A stretch of 44,008 bases of DNA from Paracoccaceae bacterium (GTDB lineage Bacteria > Pseudomonadota > Alphaproteobacteria > Rhodobacterales > Rhodobacteraceae): NCBI GenBank assembly GCA_007694945.1, contig REER01000088.1, forward strand, positions 1-44,008. The letters are read 5' to 3'. A program made the translations under genes and the position numbers. The notes under the pieces are model-generated. The model was not told the origin of the DNA, made no database searches, and worked only from the letters and a program-made list of their open reading frames with translations. Below are positions 24,976 to 34,556 of the stretch, piece by piece (the first letter of the stretch is position 1; every line of letters starts with the position of its first letter).

Positions 24976-25261
24976 GGTCGAGCCTGTTTCAGGCGTGGCT
25001 GCGCGGCTACGCCGCGCGCTCCCGCTTCACCAGTCTGACCAGATCAGAAGGCCACCACGCGTCTCATCCCTCTCTCTTGCTCGCCGCCCTGCACGCCACA
25101 GAGGAGTCGCGTGTTTTTTGGCAAGATGAAGTCAAGACTGCAGCGCGGCACAGATGTCATCGTGCAACATGCCACGCCGCGCCTGCGCAGGCAGCGCCCG
25201 CGAAGCGCCATGGGCGGGTGGGCGGGGCACTGAGCGGGCGCTTTATCCGCGACCGCGTCTA
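24976..25261. other. Non-coding spacer between convergent genes
   Basis: 286 bases between the hydrolase stop and the permease stop. Apart from the two hairpins at its left end I see no conserved frame, RNA gene or repeat. Open frames crossing it have no recognisable product. Confidence 0.5.
24982..25017 (+). terminator. Tandem hairpins after the ectoine hydrolase gene
   Basis: Two small stem-loops follow the stop: GCCTG-TTT-CAGGC at 24982-24994, and GCGCGGC-TAC-GCCGCGC at 25001-25017. No U-tract follows. They may end or protect the transcript; the convergent ABC permease gene ends at 25262. Confidence 0.4.
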
Positions 25262-26035
25262 TCAACCCGGGCTGCGCTCGGCCCAGCCAGCAAAGATTTT
25301 CTCCAGCGCAACAACCACGTAGTAGAGCACGATTCCGAGGAAGGCGAGCGCGATCAGAACCGCGAACATCAGCGGGAAGTCAGAATTGGTGCGCCCGGAA
25401 TCGAACAATGCGCCAAGGCCGCGGCCATGGGGGCTGACGATCTCCATCAGGTTGGTGCCGATAAAGGCCAGCGTCACCGCCACTTTCAACGCCCCGAAAA
25501 ATTCCGGCAGCGTCTTGGGCAGCGCGATTTTCCAGAAAATCGTCGCCTGACTCGCCCCGAGCGCGCGCAGGATATCGCGATATTCGGGCTCCAGCGTCGA
25601 GAGCCCGATCGAGACCGAGACTGCAATCGGAAAGAAGGAAATCATGAAGGCCAGCAGCACTGTGTTGAAATCATGCTGGCCCACGAACATCAGCGCCACG
25701 ATGGGCACCACGGTCGCCTTGGGAATGGCATTGAATCCTACCAGCAGCGGATAGAGCGCATCACGCATGATCCGCGAGAAGCCCATGATCATGCCCAGGA
25801 TCATGCCGAAGATCACGGCCAGCAACAGCCCCACGACTGTGCGCCAGAGCGTCTGCCAGCCCATGGTCAGGAACAGATCCCAGTGGCGCTGATAGGCGGG
25901 CGGCAGATCCGAGGGCGCGGCCATCTTGAAGGTTGGCCAGCCATGGAACCAGACCAGCCATTCCCAGAAGAGCAGAAACAGGATAATCGCGACAATCGGC
26001 ACCCCGACGCTGCGCAAGGTGTTTTGCGCGGTCAT
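25262..26035 (-). CDS. ABC transporter permease (NitT/TauT/SsuC-like)
   Basis: Inner-membrane permease (257 aa) with about six helices. The EAA loop that contacts the ATPase is present: ILRALGASQATIFWKIALPK followed by TLPEFFGALKVAV. The rest, including GFNAIPKATVVPIVALMFVG, is typical of the NitT/TauT/SsuC branch. Third gene of the operon; its start overlaps the ATPase stop (ATGA). Substrate unknown. Confidence 0.92.
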   Translation of the reverse strand: MTAQNTLRSVGVPIVAIILFLLFWEWLVWFHGWPTFKMAAPSDLPPAYQRHWDLFLTMGWQTLWRTVVGLLLAVIFGMILGMIMGFSRIMRDALYPLLVGFNAIPKATVVPIVALMFVGQHDFNTVLLAFMISFFPIAVSVSIGLSTLEPEYRDILRALGASQATIFWKIALPKTLPEFFGALKVAVTLAFIGTNLMEIVSPHGRGLGALFDSGRTNSDFPLMFAVLIALAFLGIVLYYVVVALEKIFAGWAERSPG

Positions 26036-26829
26036 GGCTGCGCCTCCTCGGCAGGTGCGCGGCCCTGTGCGATCTCGATCTGATGACGAAGGATGTTGAG
26101 CTGCTCCGCCGCCTCGGGCGTGTAGAGATCATCGAGCGTGCGCGGCCCGTGTTTGGGCACGTTCAGCACATATTGCGTGCGTGCAGGCCGGCCTGAGAGC
26201 ACCACCACCTGATCGGCCAGAAAGATCGATTCGCGAAGGTCATGCGTGATCAAGACGCCGGTGAAGGGCTCGCGCTCCTTGACCGCATGCATGGTCATCC
26301 AAAGATCCTCGCGGGTGAAGGCGTCAAGCGCGCCGAAGGGCTCGTCGAGGATCAGCACCTCGGGCTGGTGGATCAGCGCGCGGCAGAGCGAGGCGCGCTG
26401 GCGCATGCCGCCCGAGAGTTCCGAGGGACGCTTCTCCTCGAACCCCTCGAGCCCTACCAGCGACAGAAGAAACCGCGCGCGCTCCTCGGCCTGTTTCTTC
26501 GAGAGTTTGGTTGGCACGATCTCGAGCGGCAGCAGCACATTCTTGAGGATCGAGCGCCATTCCAGCAGTACCGGGTTCTGAAACGCCATCCCCACGGTCG
26601 CGCGCGGCCCCTTGACGCGTTCGCCATGCAGCCAGACCTCGCCCGCATCGGGCTTCATCAGCCCGGCGACCAGCCGCGTGAGCGTGGATTTGCCGCAGCC
26701 CGAAGGACCGACGACAGAAACGAACCCGCCTTCGGGCACGGAGATTTCCAGTCCGTCAAGGACCGGCAGCGGACCGGAGTCAGTCTGATAGGCGTGGCGC
26801 ACGCCTTTGATCTCGATGAGGTTTTGCAT
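26032..26829 (-). CDS. ABC transporter ATP-binding protein (SsuB/TauB-like)
   Basis: ATPase subunit (265 aa) energising import. Walker A GPSGCGKS at 41-48, Q-loop MAFQNPVLLEWRS, signature LSGGMRQRASL from 138, Walker B LILDEP at 159-164 followed by FGALD, and the switch His in VLITHDLRESIFLAD. The LSGGMRQR form is usual for the nitrate/taurine/sulfonate importer group. Separated by 75 bases and a strong hairpin from the binding-protein gene upstream, and overlapping the permease gene. Confidence 0.94.
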   Translation of the reverse strand: MQNLIEIKGVRHAYQTDSGPLPVLDGLEISVPEGGFVSVVGPSGCGKSTLTRLVAGLMKPDAGEVWLHGERVKGPRATVGMAFQNPVLLEWRSILKNVLLPLEIVPTKLSKKQAEERARFLLSLVGLEGFEEKRPSELSGGMRQRASLCRALIHQPEVLILDEPFGALDAFTREDLWMTMHAVKEREPFTGVLITHDLRESIFLADQVVVLSGRPARTQYVLNVPKHGPRTLDDLYTPEAAEQLNILRHQIEIAQGRAPAEEAQP

Positions 26830-26857
26830 GGGGTCTTTTTAACAAGTTTTCTATGTA

Positions 26858-26884
26858 GCGGGCGCGCGCTTCGCGCGCGCCCGC
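26858..26884 (-). repeat. Perfect GC hairpin between the binding-protein and ATPase genes
   Basis: A 12-bp perfect stem (GCGGGCGCGCGC with its complement) and a loop that reads GAA on the transcribed strand, in the 75-base gap after the binding-protein stop. In ABC import operons such an intercistronic hairpin often protects the upstream message and lowers downstream expression, giving more binding protein than ATPase. Shares the core GCGCGAAGCGC with hairpins at 42131 and 43910. Confidence 0.65.
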
Positions 26885-26904
26885 GAATAGTTCAGGCGCG
26901 GTTA

Positions 26905-27909
26905 TCACTCGAGAGGGAAGCCACCCTCGGGCAGGAACGCGTCCGTAAAGAACATGCTCGCATCCGGCTCGTTCTGATACTCATAGGTGAGCCTGATCTG
27001 CTCGATGGAATTGGCGAAGCGATCCACATCGATGGTGCCCATGCCGTTGGCCAGGACCCAGTCGGTCACGATGTTGTCGCGCAGCGCGAGCTCGAGGCGG
27101 CGCAACTCAAGCTCGACATCCATCGCCGGGTTGAACGGCATGATGGCCTCGACTGCCGCCGCCGGGTCGGCGATGGTGTCGATCACACCCTTGGCCACAG
27201 CCTCCAGAAAGGCCGACACTGAATCGGGGTTGGCTTCGGCGAAGTCGGTATTGACGATGATCACATTGCCATAGAGGTCGACCCCGTGATCAGCCATCAG
27301 GATCACCGAGATATCGTCCTCCGGCACACCAAGGCGCGAGGTGTTCAGGAAGGAGGTGAAGCTGAAGCCTGTCACGGCATCGACTGTGCCTTCGGCGAGC
27401 GAGGGCTCTCGTGTCGGGAAGCCCACCGGCTCGATGGTGACGGTCGAGGCGTCAATGCCGGTTTCGGCCACGAAAATCGGCCATTGCGCAAAAGCCCCGT
27501 CAGGGGGTGGCGCACCGAGGGTACGGCCTTCGAGGTCCAATGGCTCTTCCACGCCGAGCGAGCGGCGGCCCACGATGGCGAAGGGCGGCTTGTCATAGAC
27601 CATCATCGCGCCGATCACCGGTGCGTCGGGGTTCTGGTCGAGAAACTTGATCAGACTGTTGATATCGGCAAAACCGATTGGGAAGGCCCCGGTCGCCACT
27701 TTTGGAATCGCATCAAGACTGCCCTGCCCGGCGGTGATCTCGACCTCAAGCCCGGCATCGGCGAAATAGCCCTCCTGAATGGCCACGAAATAGGGCGCTG
27801 ACGGCCCCTCGAAACGCCAGTCGAGCGCGAAGGGCATCGACGTCTGGGCCTGGGCGGCGACTGCAACCGCGCTGAGCCCGATTGCAGTGAAAATTGTGCG
27901 TTGGATCAT
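26905..27909 (-). CDS. ABC transporter substrate-binding protein (NMT1/SsuA family)
   Basis: Periplasmic binding protein (334 aa) with a signal peptide (IFTAIGLSAVAVAAQA). The mature start reads ALDWRFEGPSAPYFVAIQEG, then YFADAGLEVEITAGQGS and FPIGFADINSLIKFLDQNP, the NMT1/THI5-like and SsuA layout. Members carry sulfonates, taurine, nitrate or pyrimidine and other N-heterocycles; the ligand cannot be assigned from sequence. First gene of the operon; GGGAGAGG precedes the ATG. Divergent from the GMC oxidoreductase and convergent, through its operon, with the ectoine hydrolase. Confidence 0.92.
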   Translation of the reverse strand: MIQRTIFTAIGLSAVAVAAQAQTSMPFALDWRFEGPSAPYFVAIQEGYFADAGLEVEITAGQGSLDAIPKVATGAFPIGFADINSLIKFLDQNPDAPVIGAMMVYDKPPFAIVGRRSLGVEEPLDLEGRTLGAPPPDGAFAQWPIFVAETGIDASTVTIEPVGFPTREPSLAEGTVDAVTGFSFTSFLNTSRLGVPEDDISVILMADHGVDLYGNVIIVNTDFAEANPDSVSAFLEAVAKGVIDTIADPAAAVEAIMPFNPAMDVELELRRLELALRDNIVTDWVLANGMGTIDVDRFANSIEQIRLTYEYQNEPDASMFFTDAFLPEGGFPLE

Positions 27910-28154
27910 CGGAACCTCTCCCGTGTTTGACTCTCATCTCTCCCTAGGCGCTTGCTCCGCGAGAGTCATCGGATGCCAAGCACTGCTCTGGAGCCTGCCC
28001 CAAAGCTTGCCGCATTCTTGAGCAGTGGAACAGGAAGCGCAAGAATATTGAGCGATAACGCGGCGTTTTCGCAGGCAGTCTGCGCGGTTTTTCAGCTTGC
28101 ACCCGCTATGATCCTGCGAGACCCTAGAAGGACGCGGGGAGCGGAGGGTGGCGC
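27910..28154. promoter_or_regulatory. Divergent promoter region, ABC operon / GMC oxidoreductase
   Basis: About 245 bases between two divergent starts. It holds a 7-bp inverted repeat GACTCTC (27929-27935) and GAGAGTC (27961-27967) separated by 25 bases, and AT-richer patches (AAGAATATTGAGCGATAACG near 28045). No coding frame is convincing. The inverted repeat is a candidate operator or leader hairpin of the ABC operon. Confidence 0.4.
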
Positions 28155-29786
28155 ATGGAGGATTTCGGGAGTTACGATTATATCATCATTGGCGCAGGCT
28201 CGGCGGGATGCGTGCTTGCCAACCGGCTGAGCGCCCGACCCGACACGCGCGTCCTCCTGCTCGAGGCGGGCGGGTCGGACCTCTATCACTGGGTGCATAT
28301 CCCCGTGGGGTATCTCTATTGCATCGACAATCCGCGCACTGACTGGTGCTATCGCACTGCGCCCGAGCCGGGCCTGAACGGGCGCAGCCTGCTCTATCCG
28401 CGCGGGCGGGTGCTGGGCGGGTGCTCGTCCATAAACGGCATGATCTATATTCGCGGGCAGGCTGCGGATTATGACGGCTGGCGGCAGATGGGGCTGACCG
28501 GCTGGGGCTGGGACGATGTGCTGCCCTATTTCCTGAAATCCGAGGATTATCACGCCGGGTCGGTTCCGGGCCAGCATGGCGCAGGCGGGCCCTTCCGCGT
28601 CGAAGAGCAGCGTCTGCATTGGGAAATACTCGATGCATGGAAAGACGCGGCCATCGCTGCGGGCATTCCGGAGACTGCGGATTTCAACCTCGGCGACAAT
28701 TTCGGTGTCGGCTATTTCAAGGTGAACCAGCGTGCGGGGCTGCGCTGGTCGGTCGTGCGTGGCTTTCTGCGCCCGGCTTCGAAGCGTCCCAATCTGCGCG
28801 TGCTGACCCATGCCCAGAGCGAAGGGCTGATCCTGCACGGCCGCCAGGTGACAGGTGTGCGGTTTTCTCATCGCGGCGCGAAGGCGGAGGCGCGGGCAGC
28901 GCGCGAAGTGATCCTTGCCGCAGGTGCGATCAACAGCCCCCATCTGATGCAGCTTTCGGGGCTGGGGCCGGGGGCACTGTTGCAGGAGCATGGAATCGAG
29001 GTCATCCACGACATTCCCGATTGTGGCGCAAATCTGCAGGACCATCTGCAAATCCGCTGCGCCTACAAGGTAAGGGGCGTAAAAACACTGAATACCATGG
29101 CGTCAACTTTGCACGGCAAGGCTCTGATTGGGCTGGATTACCTTCTGCGGCGGCGCGGGCCGATGGCGATGGCGCCAAGCCAGCTTGGCGCCTTTGCCTA
29201 TTCCTCCGAGGGGCTCGCGAGCCCGGATCTCGAATATCACGTCCAGCCGGTCACGCTCGACGCCTTCGGCCAACCGCCGCATGACTTCCCGGCCATCACC
29301 GCTTCAGTCTGCCATCTGCGTCCCGAAAGCCGTGGCAATGTCCGCCTGACCGCGCCCGACCCGAGGACGCCGCCACAGATCCAGCCAAATTACCTCTCGA
29401 CCGAGGGCGACCGGCTGGTCGCTGCGCGCGCCATTCGGCTGACGCGCCACATCATGGCGCAGGGCCCGCTTGCGCGCTACCGGCCTGAAGAGTTCAAACC
29501 CGGCCCTGAATTGCAGAGCGATGCCGATCTGGCTCGCGGGGCGGGGGACATCGCTTCGACCATCTTTCACCCGGTGGGCACCGCCCGCATGGGGTCGGAC
29601 GAGCGCGCCGTGGTCGACGCGCGGCTGCGGGTCAGAGGGGTGGCCGGGCTGCGCGTGGTAGATGCCTCGGTCATGCCGCGCATCACCTCGGGCAATACGC
29701 AGGCGCCGGTCGTCATGATCGCCGAAAAGGCAGCGGATATGATCGCCGAGGATGCCCGCGCCAAGGCCGAACCAGCGGTTATCTGA
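28155..29786 (+). CDS. GMC-family FAD-dependent oxidoreductase (choline dehydrogenase-like)
   Basis: A 543-aa flavoprotein alcohol dehydrogenase of the glucose-methanol-choline family. The N-terminal FAD loop is DYIIIGAGSAGCVLANRLSA (GAGSAG at 14-19) with LLLEAGGSD; the first GMC signature covers YPRGRVLGGCSSINGMIYIR, and the second AAGAINSPHLMQLSGLG. The active-site pair is in FHPVGTARMG (His) and ITSGNTQAPVVMIAEKAA (Asn). The substrate may be choline, another alcohol or a polyol; betaine aldehyde dehydrogenase and betI are not adjacent, so BetA is not claimed. GGAGGG lies before the ATG. Ends 7 bases from the convergent small membrane gene. Confidence 0.94.
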   Translation: MEDFGSYDYIIIGAGSAGCVLANRLSARPDTRVLLLEAGGSDLYHWVHIPVGYLYCIDNPRTDWCYRTAPEPGLNGRSLLYPRGRVLGGCSSINGMIYIRGQAADYDGWRQMGLTGWGWDDVLPYFLKSEDYHAGSVPGQHGAGGPFRVEEQRLHWEILDAWKDAAIAAGIPETADFNLGDNFGVGYFKVNQRAGLRWSVVRGFLRPASKRPNLRVLTHAQSEGLILHGRQVTGVRFSHRGAKAEARAAREVILAAGAINSPHLMQLSGLGPGALLQEHGIEVIHDIPDCGANLQDHLQIRCAYKVRGVKTLNTMASTLHGKALIGLDYLLRRRGPMAMAPSQLGAFAYSSEGLASPDLEYHVQPVTLDAFGQPPHDFPAITASVCHLRPESRGNVRLTAPDPRTPPQIQPNYLSTEGDRLVAARAIRLTRHIMAQGPLARYRPEEFKPGPELQSDADLARGAGDIASTIFHPVGTARMGSDERAVVDARLRVRGVAGLRVVDASVMPRITSGNTQAPVVMIAEKAADMIAEDARAKAEPAVI

Positions 29787-29793
29787 CTGGGCG

Positions 29794-30063
29794 CTATCGG
29801 TTGCGCCAGTAATGGATGGCCCCGCTGAGCCCGACACCGACCATCGAGGGCAGTAAGAAGATGACCAGAAACATCCAGTAGACCATCGCGTCCATCTCGG
29901 TCCGCGACTGCATCGCGGCAACAAGCCCAATCACGCCAAAAACATGCGCCGCAGCAAAGGCGCCATAGGCCTTCGCCCGACCATTGCTGAGCAACAGATA
30001 CCCGATGATCCCGCCCGCAAGCGCTGCGGAACCAAGCAGAAGCCATGGACGCAGGACCTCCAT
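29794..30063 (-). CDS. Small membrane protein coupled to murC (hypothetical)
   Basis: An 89-aa protein with about three hydrophobic segments: LRPWLLLGSAALAGGIIGYL, AFAAAHVFGVIGLVAAMQ, and VYWMFLVIFLLPSMVGVGLS, ending AIHYWRNR. The start ATG shares its A with the murC stop (TGATG at 30061-30065), so it is co-translated with murC. I chose this start over an ATG four codons upstream for that reason. I do not recognise the family; it does not match DUF2484, which often follows murC in Rhodobacterales. Confidence 0.78.
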   Translation of the reverse strand: MEVLRPWLLLGSAALAGGIIGYLLLSNGRAKAYGAFAAAHVFGVIGLVAAMQSRTEMDAMVYWMFLVIFLLPSMVGVGLSGAIHYWRNR

Positions 30064-31475
30064 CAGGCTGCCCACGCGGCCAGTCGCGGAACCAGCCCAT
30101 GCGCCCAGCCTGAGATTGTGCCCGCACCAAGGCAGACCACCATGTCACCGGGCCGCGCATGGGCGCGCACCAGTGCCTCAAGCGCATCCTCGGAATTGAC
30201 GGCAAAGGCTGCGCGATGGCCATGGGCGCGCAACCCTTCGAGCAGGTCCTGCTGGCTGGCCCCTGCGATCGGGTCCTCTCCGGCCGCATAGATAGGCGCG
30301 ATGCCGACGATATCGGCCTCGTTGAAACAGGTGCAGAAACTCTCGAACAGGCTGGCCAGCCGCGTGTAGCGATGCGGCTGATGCACCGCGATCACGCGCC
30401 CCTCGCCCCCCAGCGCCTGCCGCGCGGCGCGCAGCACAGCCGCAATCTCGACCGGGTGATGGCCGTAATCGTCTATGATGGCCACGCCATTCACTTCACC
30501 CACGCGGGTAAAGCGGCGGTTCACACCGCCGAACTGGGCCAGCGCCTGCCGGATCTCACTGCCATTCATGCCCAGATGCCGCGCAGCCGCCACAGCCGCC
30601 AGCGCGTTCGAGACATTATGGTCGCCCGGCATGGGCAGCGTGCAGCCTTCGATCACGCGGTCTTCATCCTGCAGCGCGATGTCGAAATGTGCAGCCCCCT
30701 TTTCATAGCGCAGATTGACCGCGCGGATATCGGCCTGCGCGTTGAAACCAAATGTGACGACGCGGCGGTCCGTGATCTTGGCCACAAGGCTTTGCACCTC
30801 GGGGTGATCGGTGCAGCAGATGGCAAGCCCGTAAAAGGGAATCCCGCTGACGAAATCATGAAACCCCGCGCGCAGGGCGTCGAAATCGCCCCAATGCTCC
30901 ATATGCTCGGGGTCGATATTGGTCACGATGGCGATGGTCGCAGGCAGGCGGTTGAAGCTTCCGTCACTCTCATCGGCCTCGACCACCATCCACTCGCCCG
31001 CACCCGCCCGCGCATTCGAGCCATAGGCATGGATCACGCCGCCATTGATTACCGTCGGGTCCAGCCCGCCCTCATCCAGCAGCGCGGCCACCATCGTGGT
31101 GGTCGTCGTCTTGCCATGCGTGCCCGCGACCGCGATATTCGAGCGCAGGCGCATCAGTTCAGCCAGCATCTCGGCCCGACGCACCACGGGCAGGCCAAGA
31201 CGGCGGGCCTGTCTCAACTCCGGGTTCTCGGGCCGGATGGCGGATGACACCACAACCACAGCAGCCCGCCCGATATTCTCGGCACGCTGGCCGATCATGA
31301 CCTCGGCGCCAAGCCCCGCCAGCCGCTCGGTGATAGCACTCGTCTTGAGGTCGGAACCCTGCACGCGGTAGCCATGGGTCATCAGCACTTCGGCGATGCC
31401 CGACATGCCGATCCCGCCAATGCCGATGAAATGAATGGGGCCGATATCGGTCGGCAGTTTGGTGGCGGGGCTCAT
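30063..31475 (-). CDS. murC: UDP-N-acetylmuramate--L-alanine ligase
   Basis: Cytoplasmic peptidoglycan precursor enzyme (470 aa) adding L-Ala to UDP-MurNAc. It starts [20 protein letters not shown] with AAGGAG 5 bases upstream; the longer open frame is not used. The UDP-binding motif [14 protein letters not shown], the ATP loop [17 protein letters not shown], and the Mur ligase core [27 protein letters not shown] and [14 protein letters not shown] are all present. Its start overlaps the murG stop by ATGA. Confidence 0.97.
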   Translation of the reverse strand: MSPATKLPTDIGPIHFIGIGGIGMSGIAEVLMTHGYRVQGSDLKTSAITERLAGLGAEVMIGQRAENIGRAAVVVVSSAIRPENPELRQARRLGLPVVRRAEMLAELMRLRSNIAVAGTHGKTTTTTMVAALLDEGGLDPTVINGGVIHAYGSNARAGAGEWMVVEADESDGSFNRLPATIAIVTNIDPEHMEHWGDFDALRAGFHDFVSGIPFYGLAICCTDHPEVQSLVAKITDRRVVTFGFNAQADIRAVNLRYEKGAAHFDIALQDEDRVIEGCTLPMPGDHNVSNALAAVAAARHLGMNGSEIRQALAQFGGVNRRFTRVGEVNGVAIIDDYGHHPVEIAAVLRAARQALGGEGRVIAVHQPHRYTRLASLFESFCTCFNEADIVGIAPIYAAGEDPIAGASQQDLLEGLRAHGHRAAFAVNSEDALEALVRAHARPGDMVVCLGAGTISGWAHGLVPRLAAWAA

Positions 31476-32572
31476 GGGGTCTCCTTTCGGGCAAGGCTTT
31501 CGACCAATGTGGCCAGATGTTCGGTGGCATCGACGCGGCCAGCCGAGAACGCGGCGCGCGCCATGGCGCTCGCCGCCTCGGGCTTGGTAAGGATCGAGAG
31601 CAGGCTCTCGCGCAGCGCCTCGGGGGTGAAATGTGTCTCGGGCATGACGACGGCCGCATCGACTGCCGACAGCATCTTTGCATTCGCGGCCTGATGGTCG
31701 GCGGTGGCGGCAGCATAGGGCACAAGGATGGACGGACGGCCGATGACCGAGATATCGGCCAAGGATGAGGCCCCCGCCCGGCTGATGACAAGCTGGCATT
31801 CGGACAGGCGGCGCGGAATATCGCCAAAGAAGGGCGCGATCTCGGCAGCGACCCCGCCCTCTTCATAGGCCGCTACCACGCGCTCGATATCTTCCTCGCG
31901 CGCCTGGTGCGCCACGGTCAGGTTGCGCTTCAACTCTTCGGGCAGGCCCGCAATCGCCTCTGGCACCACATCCGACAGGATGCGCGCCCCCTGGCTACCG
32001 CCGATCACAAGCAGGTCCATCGGGTAATCGCCCGGCGGGATATAGGCCGCACCCGCGCGCTCATGGATGGCAGCGCGCACCGGGTTGCCGGTGAATTCAC
32101 TGACGGTGCCCGCGGGCAATTGGGTCGGGCTGATCCCGCAGGCGAGCTTGTTTACCCGCCGCGCGAATACCGCATTGACACGCCCCAGCACCCCGTTCTG
32201 TTCGTGGATCATGCGCGGAATACGCAACAGCCAGGCCGCAGAGAGCGCCGGGATCGACGGATACCCGCCAAAGCCCACTACCACGCGCGGACGATCCAGC
32301 AACATGCGCCCAACGGCGCTCAGGATCCCGCCGAGGAGCCGAAATGGCACCTTGAGTTTCTCGACCACGCCGCCGCGCGCGAATGTTGCCGCGCTGATTT
32401 CTTCAACGCGCACACCCTCGGGAAATCCGCCTGCGTAGCGCGCACCGCGGCCATCAGTCGAGAGCTTCACCCGCCAGCCGCGCGCCAGCATCGCCTCGGC
32501 CAGAGCTTGCGCCGGGAACATATGCCCCCCGGTGCCGCCCGCGGCGATGATCAATAGCGGTGGCCTGGCCAT
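31472..32572 (-). CDS. murG: UDP-GlcNAc:lipid I GlcNAc transferase MurG
   Basis: Glycosyltransferase (366 aa) on the inner face of the membrane, turning lipid I into lipid II. The family marks are [20 protein letters not shown] (5-24), [46 protein letters not shown], and the C-terminal [20 protein letters not shown]. Lies 10 bases after ftsW and overlaps murC, in the classical order ftsW-murG-murC. Confidence 0.97.
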   Translation of the reverse strand: MARPPLLIIAAGGTGGHMFPAQALAEAMLARGWRVKLSTDGRGARYAGGFPEGVRVEEISAATFARGGVVEKLKVPFRLLGGILSAVGRMLLDRPRVVVGFGGYPSIPALSAAWLLRIPRMIHEQNGVLGRVNAVFARRVNKLACGISPTQLPAGTVSEFTGNPVRAAIHERAGAAYIPPGDYPMDLLVIGGSQGARILSDVVPEAIAGLPEELKRNLTVAHQAREEDIERVVAAYEEGGVAAEIAPFFGDIPRRLSECQLVISRAGASSLADISVIGRPSILVPYAAATADHQAANAKMLSAVDAAVVMPETHFTPEALRESLLSILTKPEAASAMARAAFSAGRVDATEHLATLVESLARKETP

Positions 32573-32582
32573 GGCGCTGTCC

Positions 32583-33752
32583 TCAGCTTTGTGAACGGCG
32601 CGACAGGATCTCGCCGATCTCGCCCTGTGGGCGCGTGCGCGTGAATGCCAGAATCATACCGATTGCAATGCCCGTCGCAAGCAGCGACGAGCCGCCATAG
32701 GAGATGAGTGGCAAAGTCATGCCTTTCGAGGGCAGCAGCCGGACCGAGACCCCGACATTGATCATGGCCTGCAGCGAGAACATGACCACCAGCCCCGTGC
32801 CCGCCAGTCGGATGAACATGTCGCGCTCGCGCATCAGCCGGAAAAGCGTGCGCAAGAGCACAGTCGCATAGAGCCCGATGATGAACAGCACAAGGATCAG
32901 CCCGTATTCCTCGGCGGCCACAGCGATGATGAAATCGGTATGCGCATCGGGCAGCGACCATTTCACCCGCCCCTCTCCCACGCCTGCGCCGAAGAACCCG
33001 CCTTCGGAAATAGCGTTCTGGGCAAAGCCCATCTGCGTGCGCGGATCGACATCGGCGGCCAGAAACCCGTCGATGCGACGGGCGAAATGCTCGGAATTCT
33101 CATAGGCCACATAGCCGCCGAGCAGCACCAGCGAGGCCATGACGACCAGCAGCAGCATCGGCGCGCCAGCGACGAAATACATCACCATCCAGCCTGCCGC
33201 GATCAGCGCAGCCTGCCCGAAATCGGGCTGGATGGCCAGCAGTCCCAACACCAGCACCGTAAAGCCCAGCGAAAGCGCCTTGCCCGGCGGGCCGCCCTGC
33301 TCAATCCCGGCGGTGATCAGCCAGGCGCAGAACACGGCGAGCATGGGCTTGAGGAATTCAGAAGGCTGGACCGAGGCAAAGCCAAGACTGAACCAGCGCA
33401 CGGCGCCCTTGCCGAAATCTGTGCCGAAGAATGGCAGCAGGATGAGCGACAAGAGCGACAGGAAAAACCCGATCACGGCAAGGCGTCGAATCCGCTCGGG
33501 CGACATGAGCGAGACCACAAGCATCGCCACGATCGCGATCACGCCGAACACTACCTGTCGCTGAACATAGAAAAACGGTGTCAGACCGTTTCGCGCGGCG
33601 AGCGGCGGCGAGGCCGCCAGTGCGAGCAGGATACCGACCGCCATCAGCAGCAGGATCGCCGTCAGCGTCACCTTGTCAATCGTGCGCCACCAGCGCGAGA
33701 GCACCGGATCGACCACGCGCACGGGCGTGGTACCATATACCATTTCGGTCAT
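32583..33752 (-). CDS. ftsW: Cell-division lipid II polymerase FtsW
   Basis: SEDS-family glycosyltransferase (389 aa, about ten helices) building septal peptidoglycan. Motifs include [20 protein letters not shown], with the QPSEFLKP that follows, [40 protein letters not shown] with [17 protein letters not shown], and the C-terminal [20 protein letters not shown]. First gene of this fragment of the division cluster; murD, mraY and murF, usually just upstream, are missing and an unrelated repair gene is there instead. Confidence 0.96.
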   Translation of the reverse strand: MTEMVYGTTPVRVVDPVLSRWWRTIDKVTLTAILLLMAVGILLALAASPPLAARNGLTPFFYVQRQVVFGVIAIVAMLVVSLMSPERIRRLAVIGFFLSLLSLILLPFFGTDFGKGAVRWFSLGFASVQPSEFLKPMLAVFCAWLITAGIEQGGPPGKALSLGFTVLVLGLLAIQPDFGQAALIAAGWMVMYFVAGAPMLLLVVMASLVLLGGYVAYENSEHFARRIDGFLAADVDPRTQMGFAQNAISEGGFFGAGVGEGRVKWSLPDAHTDFIIAVAAEEYGLILVLFIIGLYATVLLRTLFRLMRERDMFIRLAGTGLVVMFSLQAMINVGVSVRLLPSKGMTLPLISYGGSSLLATGIAIGMILAFTRTRPQGEIGEILSRRSQS

Positions 33753-33869
33753 GTCACTGCCTCGATCACTCTGCCCAATCCCCCCACCGCTGGAGCCTGT
33801 TGGCGGGAGGTCTTGCCTGTCATTGCCCGTTTACCGGGTCTGGAGCGAATGTTACCTCGAAAGGCGCGG

Positions 33870-34556
33870 TCAATCCAGCAGAAATCCCCGTCTCGGCGGC
33901 GTCCCGCGCGGCGCGCGGAGCGTTCGGCGCGCTGGCAAGGGAAAAGGCAGCATCCGCGCGGTGCGGCCTGTCAATATGACATGACCCGCGGGTACAAGCA
34001 TGCGCAGGGCGGGATCAGTACAGTCGAGCCCGCCGGTATAGGTGCCGAAAGCAGGCAGGATCAGATGATCAGGGCCAAGAAGGAAGACCGGGATACGCTG
34101 GCCCATGAAGTTGAGCTTCGGATGGTAATGTCCTGAAATATCGGGACCTTCTTCTGCAATATGACGCAAGGCGAGACCCGATTCGCGGGCTTCGCCTTGC
34201 ATGGGCAAGCCGCAGGGGCCTGGATCGTGGTTGCCCGAAACCCACAGCATTTCACAGAACGCCGCAAGCTCGCGCAGATGCGGCAAAGCCGCATCTGCTG
34301 CCGCCTCGTCATCAAAGGAATCCCCTAACGCGATCAGCCGCCGCGCGCCGGTCGCGACCAGTTCGGTCTCGAGGCGCGTGAGAGTCTCGTTGATTTCATA
34401 AGGCGGGAGCAGTGCCCCGGAGCGCCTTGCCATCCGTTCCGATTTGCCCAGGTGCAGATCGGCGACGATCAGGCTCTCGGTCGCGGGCCAGTAAAGCGCG
34501 CCCGAAGGGCGCGCCCGGAAATGATGGCCAGAAAAGTCCACGGCGCAGCAGGTCAT
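33870..34556 (-). CDS. pdeM: Ligase-associated DNA damage response phosphoesterase PdeM
   Basis: A 228-aa calcineurin-like metallophosphoesterase. Metal-site motifs are in order: DLHLGKSERMARRSGALLPP (D-x-H, about 33-52), ALGDSFDD (GD), WVSGNHDPG (GNHD/E), and ISGHYHPK (GHxH). The LHLGKSERxARRxGxLLPPYE block is diagnostic of PdeM, which is found with an Lhr-type helicase, an ATP-dependent ligase and an MBL-fold nuclease. Here only the helicase is next door, 137 bases upstream on the same strand. No clear Shine-Dalgarno site is seen before the ATG. The gene may have its own promoter in the AT-rich spacer. Confidence 0.93.
   Translation of the reverse strand: MTCCAVDFSGHHFRARPSGALYWPATESLIVADLHLGKSERMARRSGALLPPYEINETLTRLETELVATGARRLIALGDSFDDEAAADAALPHLRELAAFCEMLWVSGNHDPGPCGLPMQGEARESGLALRHIAEEGPDISGHYHPKLNFMGQRIPVFLLGPDHLILPAFGTYTGGLDCTDPALRMLVPAGHVILTGRTARMLPFPLPARRTLRAPRGTPPRRGFLLD

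Noticed and set aside
24942-25322. Frame through the spacer after the ectoine hydrolase
   Set aside because: Overlaps both neighbours out of frame, basic and low in conserved features, and crosses two hairpins.
28155-29786. Calling the GMC oxidoreductase betA
   Set aside because: No betB, betI or choline transporter is adjacent, and many GMC enzymes share these motifs; only the family is supported.
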